From the IMG/VR virus record IMGVR_UViG_3300046745_000127, positions 1-26,668 of that record: a stretch of DNA of 26,668 bases. One strand, given 5' to 3'. The position numbers were made by a program, and so were the translations under genes. Below are positions 20,909 through 26,668 of this stretch, one piece after another; position 1 is the stretch's first letter; each line of letters opens with the position of its first letter. Source of the DNA: a virus. The notes beneath the pieces were generated by a model. That model had not been told where the DNA came from. It saw nothing but the letters and a program-made list of their open reading frames with translations, and ran no database searches.

Positions 20909-23900
20909 ATGAATAAAGATGCCTATGAAGAAGAACTGCAAGAGCTTTTTAGTAGTGATGAAACAAGCCAGTTCATTGGAAACCTAAGAACAAGTTTAGC
21001 CGATGAAGTCTCTGGCACAGGATACGTTGGCGATATGCTCGAAGGAGCATTAGCAGGCGCGGCTGATGCTGTTGATGAAACATTAAACTTCGGACTTGGA
21101 TTTCTAGGAAGAGACAGCGGACGCATTCTTCCTGAGTTTGACCGCCCTGTTACAGCGGCTGGTGAAATTACTGATGACATGACACAATTTGTAGTCGGGC
21201 TGGCGGGTGCAGGTAAGCTTACTAACTCTATTAAGATTGTTAGAGGCTTAAAGGAAGCAGGCTTCAAAGGTAAAGTGGCAAAGGGGGCGATTGACTCTGC
21301 CATATCATCAACAGTTGCTCACAATCCTTATGACAAACGGTTAGCTGACATTATGCAACAATACCCAGCAACCGAAAATGCTATAACTGATTGGTTACAA
21401 GGCAAAGACGATGACTCAATGTTTGAGCTTCGTATGAAAATGGCTTTGGAGGATGTAATTGCAAACGGTGCAATAACTGGGGCTTTAGTGCTTGGGGGTA
21501 AAGCTACTGCAAAGGGTTGGAAAACTTGGCGCGATACAGGGAAAGCTGATGAAGCCGCTGAAGCAGAATTAAAAGAGGCAGGCAAACAGCTAGAAGAGGC
21601 AGGCCCAGCCGCAAAAGCCGAAGCAGAGGAGACTGTTAAACGAGCTACTGGAAAGGGCACGAAAGATGCTACCAAAGAGGCCACCGAAGACGTTTCGGAA
21701 GCTGGAATTGCCACCAAAGCCGAAGTTCAAGAAACACCCACAGCTAAGACCAAAAGCGACACTCCGAAGAAAGATAGTCCTGAAACTGTAGATGCCGCGT
21801 TACCCAAAACCCCCAAGATAACTAAGAAGAAAGCTGATGAAGTAGTGAAAGCCCTGCGTACTGCGGAGGGCGATGAGAAATCGTTTGATGAACTACAAGA
21901 GAGTGTAGACAGCTTCATGTACAACATTCTTCAAACAAGGCGGTCACAAGGACAGGCTGAACATATCTCCCTATACGAAGATATGGATGTATTCTATTCG
22001 AGCGTTGGGCGGCAAGTTATGGACTTGACCCAAGACGCACAGAAAACTGTGAAGCGTACAGAAACCTTTGATGAACTTTCTCAACGTGCGGCGGCACAGT
22101 TAGCTCAGACGGCAGACCTGTCAACCGATGAGGTTGCTTCGCTACTTGCAAAACACGCGGACAACACTCGTGACTCTTATACGTTCCTAGCGGCTACAGA
22201 TGCCATGATTAGGAAGCAGTACGATGACCTTCTTAACTTAGCCAATGTTGCTGATGAAGCATTTGACGATACGGCTCGTATGTCACTGCTTGTGGAGTTT
22301 GAGAAGCTTGAGCGTCTTATCCAAGGTGCAACAGGCATCCGCACAGAAATGGGCCGTGCGCTAAAGTCACGACAAATGGGTATTAAGTCATATGACGAGT
22401 TGACTGGCGGTGTATTTGACATGTCAGGAAGAGCCGCACGAGCAACTATGGAAAATCCCGACAAGCTTCGTATAGCCATTCGTAACTCGCAAGATGTGGC
22501 TTCAGTAGCAAAGCTTGCTCGTCTTTCAAGCAACAAACGTATTGCAGGGCCGTTGGGTGAGTTTTTCCGCTCAATGATTTTGTTTAACTACAAGACGCAA
22601 GTAACCAACGCTTTAAGTGGTGTTGTGGAAACATTCCTTGTTCCTACAGAAAGAATAATGGGTTCGATGTTTGTCAGAGGGGCAGACGGTGCGGCGGTTC
22701 GTGCAGATGCACGGGAGCAACTTGTTGGATTGAAACACGCAACAAACGATGCTCTTTCTTACGCTGTAGCTTCGTTCAAAGAAGAGAAAAACATTCTTGA
22801 CCCGCTGAGAACAACTACAGAGAACACACAGCACCGAATAAGCTCTCAATACTTGGGCGTAGAGCAAGATAGCGTTATGGGACGGTTTGTGGACTTTATC
22901 GGTAAAAGCTCCCGATTGTCTCTCCGTGCGCTAGGTAGTTCCGATGAGTTCTTGAAACAAATGAACTATCGCTCATTTATGAAAGCTAAAGCTACCCGTG
23001 AAGGATTGGAAACAGGCGTAGAGGACTTAGATGCTTATGTAGCCAAACGCATGGATGAATCCTTCGATAGCGCAGGCCGTGGTGTCGATACGGAAGCTCT
23101 TGAGTACTCACAGCGGATTACGTTTACTGAAGACTTAGGCAACAACTTCTTTGGTGACCTCCAGCGTCTTGCAGTTAGATACCCAGCGATGCAACTTGTT
23201 TTGCCCTTTATTCGTACTCCTACGAACCTTTTGAAACGTGCAGGACAAAGAACGCCCCTACTGGCGATGCTTTCAAAAAGTGTCAGGGAAGATATAAAAG
23301 CAGGTGGTGTACGCCGTGCAGAGGCATTAGGCCGACAGTCAATGGGTGCTGTTGTTATGAGTTCTATGTTCTTTGCTTTTGGTGAAGGCAAGATTACAGG
23401 TGCAGGCCCAACAGACCCTAGAGCTAGACGCTTCCTTCGTAACGCTGGCTGGCAACCATATAGCATCAAACTTGGCGATAAGTACTACAGCTACAATCGC
23501 CTTGACCCTAACTTCATTATGGTTGGTGCTATCGCCACTGCTTATGAAGCTATGTCCCCAGTCTTAGAGGACGCTGATGCTGACACACTTGACCAAGTGG
23601 ATGAAGTAGCCACAGCGTTAGTTTTGGGTATTACTCAAACATTTAAGAACAAGGCTTACTTTCAGGGTGTGTCAAACCTGCTAACGCTATTGTCCGCTGA
23701 AGACGAAAAGGCTCTTAGCAGAGTAGGGAACACCGCAAGCAACTTTGTGGCATCCTTTATCCCAGCGGCTTTGGTACAAACAACAGATGTTGCTCAAGGG
23801 CATGATGCCTTAGTCGAAGCCATTGGTCTTGCAGATAAACTGAAAAAGAAAATACCAATACTCAAAGACAGTCTTCCAAAGAAGTACAACTGGGTTACAG

Positions 23901-24352
23901 GTAAGCCTATCGAATCTCCAGTGATTGCAAACACCTTGGGTTTCCAAAGCCAAGAAGTACACAACACCAGCGTTATGAAAGAACTGCGTGAGATTGGGTA
24001 TGGATTTAGTGGCCCTGAAAAGAGGCTCTCGAAACAAGAACTAACAAGTGAGCAGTTCTCAGATTACGCCCGTCTTACGGGTCAACTACAGATAAATGGC
24101 AAGACCCTTGAGCAAACTCTCTCAGAGTATTTTGCCAGCCCTATTTGGCAAGGCGTACCAGCAGAGCGCAAAAGGTATCGCACAAATGGGCAAGTACCGA
24201 CTGTCGAACTTAGGTCTGTGTCTCGAATAATGGGCGCATATAAAAAGGCGGCTAGAGAAGAACTAATGAGAAAATATCCAGAACTTAGAGATGCGGTAAT
24301 GACGCATAAACGAATGACGAAAGGGACTGACCTTTTAGCTAGTAATAGGTAA
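20909..24352 (+). CDS. 16: Large internal virion protein (gp16-like), without transglycosylase domain
   Basis: A 1147-residue protein (T7 gp16 has 1318). In T7, gp16 is the last core protein ejected and pulls DNA into the cell; its first about 150 residues are a lytic transglycosylase. Here the N-terminus (MNKDAYEEELQELFSSDETS) shows no transglycosylase signature such as an E-S-x-x-x-P motif; instead there are helical and Gly/Ala-rich segments. Residues about 210-315 form a low-complexity Ala/Lys/Glu/Thr linker. The C-terminal half carries blocks typical of this class: LVLPFIRTPTNLLKRAGQRTP (about 768), GEGKITGAGPTDPRARRFLRNAGWQPYSIK (about 825-853) and YYSYNRLDPNFIMVGAIATAYE. AGGTG precedes the ATG at a good distance. 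Confidence 0.87.
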   Translation: MNKDAYEEELQELFSSDETSQFIGNLRTSLADEVSGTGYVGDMLEGALAGAADAVDETLNFGLGFLGRDSGRILPEFDRPVTAAGEITDDMTQFVVGLAGAGKLTNSIKIVRGLKEAGFKGKVAKGAIDSAISSTVAHNPYDKRLADIMQQYPATENAITDWLQGKDDDSMFELRMKMALEDVIANGAITGALVLGGKATAKGWKTWRDTGKADEAAEAELKEAGKQLEEAGPAAKAEAEETVKRATGKGTKDATKEATEDVSEAGIATKAEVQETPTAKTKSDTPKKDSPETVDAALPKTPKITKKKADEVVKALRTAEGDEKSFDELQESVDSFMYNILQTRRSQGQAEHISLYEDMDVFYSSVGRQVMDLTQDAQKTVKRTETFDELSQRAAAQLAQTADLSTDEVASLLAKHADNTRDSYTFLAATDAMIRKQYDDLLNLANVADEAFDDTARMSLLVEFEKLERLIQGATGIRTEMGRALKSRQMGIKSYDELTGGVFDMSGRAARATMENPDKLRIAIRNSQDVASVAKLARLSSNKRIAGPLGEFFRSMILFNYKTQVTNALSGVVETFLVPTERIMGSMFVRGADGAAVRADAREQLVGLKHATNDALSYAVASFKEEKNILDPLRTTTENTQHRISSQYLGVEQDSVMGRFVDFIGKSSRLSLRALGSSDEFLKQMNYRSFMKAKATREGLETGVEDLDAYVAKRMDESFDSAGRGVDTEALEYSQRITFTEDLGNNFFGDLQRLAVRYPAMQLVLPFIRTPTNLLKRAGQRTPLLAMLSKSVREDIKAGGVRRAEALGRQSMGAVVMSSMFFAFGEGKITGAGPTDPRARRFLRNAGWQPYSIKLGDKYYSYNRLDPNFIMVGAIATAYEAMSPVLEDADADTLDQVDEVATALVLGITQTFKNKAYFQGVSNLLTLLSAEDEKALSRVGNTASNFVASFIPAALVQTTDVAQGHDALVEAIGLADKLKKKIPILKDSLPKKYNWVTGKPIESPVIANTLGFQSQEVHNTSVMKELREIGYGFSGPEKRLSKQELTSEQFSDYARLTGQLQINGKTLEQTLSEYFASPIWQGVPAERKRYRTNGQVPTVELRSVSRIMGAYKKAAREELMRKYPELRDAVMTHKRMTKGTDLLASNR

Positions 24353-24360
24353 TAATAAAA

Positions 24361-26668
24361 ATGGCAAACTCATTTATTGAATACACAGGTGATGGCTCAA
24401 CCACAGCCTACACCATTACGTTTAACTACCTTGCTACGGCAGATGTCAAAGCGTTCCTCAACGGAACGGCGACAACAGCTTTCAGCGTTAATGGACAAAC
24501 CCTCACGTTCAACTCTGCTCCTGCATCTCAAACATCTATTCTGATTGAACGGGATACACCCAAGGCAAGTCGCCTAGTTGACTTCAGTGACGGGGCTATC
24601 TTGTCAGAGGCTGACCTTGATAAGAACGCCAACCAGTTGTTCTTTATTTCTCAGGAAGCTGTGGATACCGCAGACAGGGCTTTGTCTCTGAATAGTGCTA
24701 ACCAGTTTGATGCTACAAAAAGCAGTACCGCAAGACGTATTGTGAACTTGGCAGACCCTGTAGATGCACAGGATGCAGTAACGAAGAACTGGCTAACGAC
24801 CACCTACCTTACTCCCGCTAACATTACAAACATTGATACAACGGGAACTAACATTGCGAGCATCAACACGGTTGCGGGTGCAATCGCTAACGTCAACTCT
24901 GTTGCAGGTAATGCCACAAACATCAACACGGTGGCGGGTAACAACGCCAACATAAACACAGTTGCAGGTAACAACGCCGACATTTCGACTGTCGCAGGTA
25001 TTGCCGCTAACGTCACCACGGTTGCAAACGCTTCCTCGAACATTGCCGCCGTTGCCACAGATATTGCCGCAGTTCAAACGGTGGCTTCTGACTTACAAGA
25101 AACAGTGTCAGAAATTGAAACTGTCGCCAACGACCTGAATGAACAGACATCAGAAATCGACACGGTGGCAGGGGCTGTCGCTAACATCAACACAGTTGGC
25201 ACAAACATCAACAACGTGAATTCTACTGGTGGTGCTATTACAAATGTGAACACGGTTGCTGGTCAGATATCACCGACAAACAATATCGGCACTGTCGCTG
25301 GTATATCTACAGAAATCGGAAACGTGTCAGGGATATCCAGCGCAGTATCAAGCGTTGGAAGTAACACCGCCAACATAAACAATGTCGCTGGACAGATTAG
25401 CCCGACCAATAACATAAGCACTGTCGCTTCTAACATCTCTGATATTCAGGATGTAGGCGGTAACATTGGCGCAATCACTACTGTCAACGGCATTAGTGCC
25501 AACGTGTCCACAGTAGCTGGCATTAGCTCTGACGTAACAAGCGCGGCTAGTAACTCTACTAACATCACCAACGTGGCAAACAACGCTTCTAATATCACCG
25601 CTGTTGCTGGCGCGGTAACCAATATCAATACCGTAGCCGCCAACGTAACCAATGTTGGAGCAGTCGCTAATATAAGCTCTGATGTAACCACAGTGGCAGG
25701 GGATGCTACTGATATCGGAACAGTCGCTGGGGCTATAGCCAATGTCAACTCAGTGGCAACCAACAGTGCCAACATCAATGCTGTTGCGGCTAACAGTGCA
25801 AACATCAACTCTGTAGCTGGAGACTCAACAAACATTAATACAGTGGCTGGCATTTCTTCTAACGTATCCACTGTTGCAAGTAATGTCACAGGGGTTAACA
25901 GCTTTGCTGACCGTTATCGTGTTGGTTCGTCCGACCCATCGTCATCCAATGATGCTGGCGATTTGTTCTTCAATACAACTGCCAGTGTACTCAAGTTCTA
26001 TAACGGCACACAGTGGAATCAGATAACCACCTTTAGTGGTAACTATAACGACCTTTCAAACAAACCTACAATTCCTGCCGCTCCAGCGATTGAGGACAAC
26101 TCTGGTACACCAGCGTTAGCTACAGGAATTACTGGCGCAGAAGTTCGGACAGCGATTGGTGCAGGCACATCGTCTTTTGATGGAGCTTATAGTTCGTTAA
26201 CTGGCACACCCACCATCCCATCCAATGTTTCAGACCTAACAAATGACAGCGGGTTTATTACGTCAGCCGATGGTGGCAACGCGGCTACGCTTGACGGCTT
26301 GGATAGCACTCAGTTTTTGCGAAGCGATGCCAACGACATTACTACAGCCCAGCTCACAGTTCAGCAAAGCGGTGTAAGCAGGTTCATAACTCCCGAAGGC
26401 AATCATGCTGGTTCTTTTAGAGCGCGTGGCGACCACTCGACAAGTGGCCTTGGGACGCTTGAACTACAGAATGATGGGGGTACGGGCGATAGCAACCTTG
26501 CAAGTTTATCGCTTCATTGCGCTGGTCATTATGCCACGAACCTCCACCTACGCGCCGATGCGTATCTCGGCGTTGGCGGTTGGTCGGCAACGTCATGGAG
26601 ATGGTATGTCCACATGCCTACCGGAGATATGGTCGCGGCGGGTAATGTGACAGCATACTCCGATGAGC
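24361..26668 (+). CDS. 17: Tail fibre protein (gp17-like), C-terminus missing
   Basis: The frame is open from ATG 24361 to the window end (769 codons and one base). The N-terminal domain (about 1-120: FIEYTGDGSTTAYTITFNYL, ILIERDTPKASRLVDFSDGAILSEADLDKNANQ) matches the T7 tail fibre domain that attaches the fibre to the tail. Then comes a long array of degenerate ten-residue repeats (about 155-510) that should form an elongated trimeric shaft. After it, SSDPSSSNDAGDLFFNTTASVLKFYNGTQWNQ and FSGNYNDLSNKPTIP are short knob elements common in phage fibres. The last visible residues, GNVTAYSDE, are the usual lead-in to a Peptidase_S74 intramolecular chaperone domain, so that domain probably lies just downstream. 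AGG (24347-24349) and the AATAATAAAA spacer precede the ATG. Confidence 0.92.
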   Translation, partial: MANSFIEYTGDGSTTAYTITFNYLATADVKAFLNGTATTAFSVNGQTLTFNSAPASQTSILIERDTPKASRLVDFSDGAILSEADLDKNANQLFFISQEAVDTADRALSLNSANQFDATKSSTARRIVNLADPVDAQDAVTKNWLTTTYLTPANITNIDTTGTNIASINTVAGAIANVNSVAGNATNINTVAGNNANINTVAGNNADISTVAGIAANVTTVANASSNIAAVATDIAAVQTVASDLQETVSEIETVANDLNEQTSEIDTVAGAVANINTVGTNINNVNSTGGAITNVNTVAGQISPTNNIGTVAGISTEIGNVSGISSAVSSVGSNTANINNVAGQISPTNNISTVASNISDIQDVGGNIGAITTVNGISANVSTVAGISSDVTSAASNSTNITNVANNASNITAVAGAVTNINTVAANVTNVGAVANISSDVTTVAGDATDIGTVAGAIANVNSVATNSANINAVAANSANINSVAGDSTNINTVAGISSNVSTVASNVTGVNSFADRYRVGSSDPSSSNDAGDLFFNTTASVLKFYNGTQWNQITTFSGNYNDLSNKPTIPAAPAIEDNSGTPALATGITGAEVRTAIGAGTSSFDGAYSSLTGTPTIPSNVSDLTNDSGFITSADGGNAATLDGLDSTQFLRSDANDITTAQLTVQQSGVSRFITPEGNHAGSFRARGDHSTSGLGTLELQNDGGTGDSNLASLSLHCAGHYATNLHLRADAYLGVGGWSATSWRWYVHMPTGDMVAAGNVTAYSDE
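24827..25889 (+). repeat. Degenerate 30-base tandem repeat in the tail fibre gene
   Basis: About 35 imperfect units of roughly ten codons, consensus near NINTVAGNNA (Asn-Ile/Val-Asn-Thr/Ser-Val-Ala-Gly). Some stretches shift or drop codons (for example at QISPTNNIGTVAG, which occurs twice in similar form as QISPTN). The units differ mostly by synonymous and conservative changes, so the array is old rather than recently expanded. Confidence 0.85.

Noticed and set aside
24793-25889. Long - strand frames opposite the tail fibre repeat
   Set aside because: Repetitive DNA with a 30-base period keeps several frames open at once, and the products are repeats with no independent features.
1-26668. 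Integrase, repressor or other lysogeny genes
   Set aside because: None is visible; with a phage RNA polymerase and compact one-strand layout the window looks strictly lytic, though both genome ends are outside it.

Overview
This window is a contiguous block of a lytic, T7-like podovirus genome (Autographiviridae type). It starts in the last 49 codons of a single-subunit phage RNA polymerase and runs, entirely on the + strand, through DNA metabolism and virion assembly genes into an unfinished tail fibre gene. The gene order follows T7: RNA polymerase, 2.5 (SSB), 3 (endonuclease I), 3.5 (amidase/lysozyme), 4 (primase-helicase), 5 (DNA polymerase), 6 (exonuclease), 6.7/7.3-like small virion proteins, 8 (portal), 9 (scaffold), 10 (capsid), 11, 12, 13, 14, 15, 16, 17. 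Several traits suggest a marine or other aquatic host, probably a proteobacterium: a B12-dependent (class II) ribonucleotide reductase, a short DNA polymerase without the T7 thioredoxin-binding loop, and small basic proteins of families I associate with aquatic viruses. The host itself cannot be fixed from this sequence.

Layout. 1-152: RNA polymerase C-terminus. 247-6511: replication, recombination, host-DNA breakdown and lysis genes, tightly packed and often overlapping. 6501-8784: nucleotide metabolism (DUF1599-like protein and NrdJ). 8814-9609: three small genes, two of them likely gp6.7/gp7.3-type ejected virion proteins. 9611-13310: portal, scaffold and major capsid protein, followed by a terminator. 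13397-14856: four small, very basic proteins inserted between capsid and tail-tube genes. 14860-18027: tail tubular proteins A and B. 18027-24352: gp13 to gp16-like internal/ejection proteins. 24361-26668: tail fibre with a long degenerate repeat, cut by the window end. No stretch over 300 bases lacks a gene; the largest gap is 195 bases, in front of the capsid gene. I see no tRNA, CRISPR, IS element, integrase or repressor.

How it works together. The phage RNA polymerase should transcribe the middle and late genes. Endonuclease I, the exonuclease and probably a small PD-(D/E)XK protein process DNA; the exonuclease digests host DNA to nucleotides, NrdJ converts ribonucleotides to deoxyribonucleotides, and gp4, gp5 and gp2.5 use these for replication. 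Portal, scaffold and capsid proteins build the head, and gp11-gp17 form the tail, ejection machinery and fibres.

Most notable points: (1) a family of near-identical odd palindromes, CGTTACANTGTAACG, sitting almost only in the gaps between gene blocks, several of them where T7 has its promoters; (2) the copy before DNA polymerase is altered so that it contains that gene's ribosome binding site; (3) a 131-codon hydrophobic frame inside the DNA polymerase gene with a good ribosome binding site, where the polymerase frame shows a local T-ending codon shift, a candidate overprinted membrane (possibly holin) gene; (4) the four-gene basic protein cassette after the capsid terminator.
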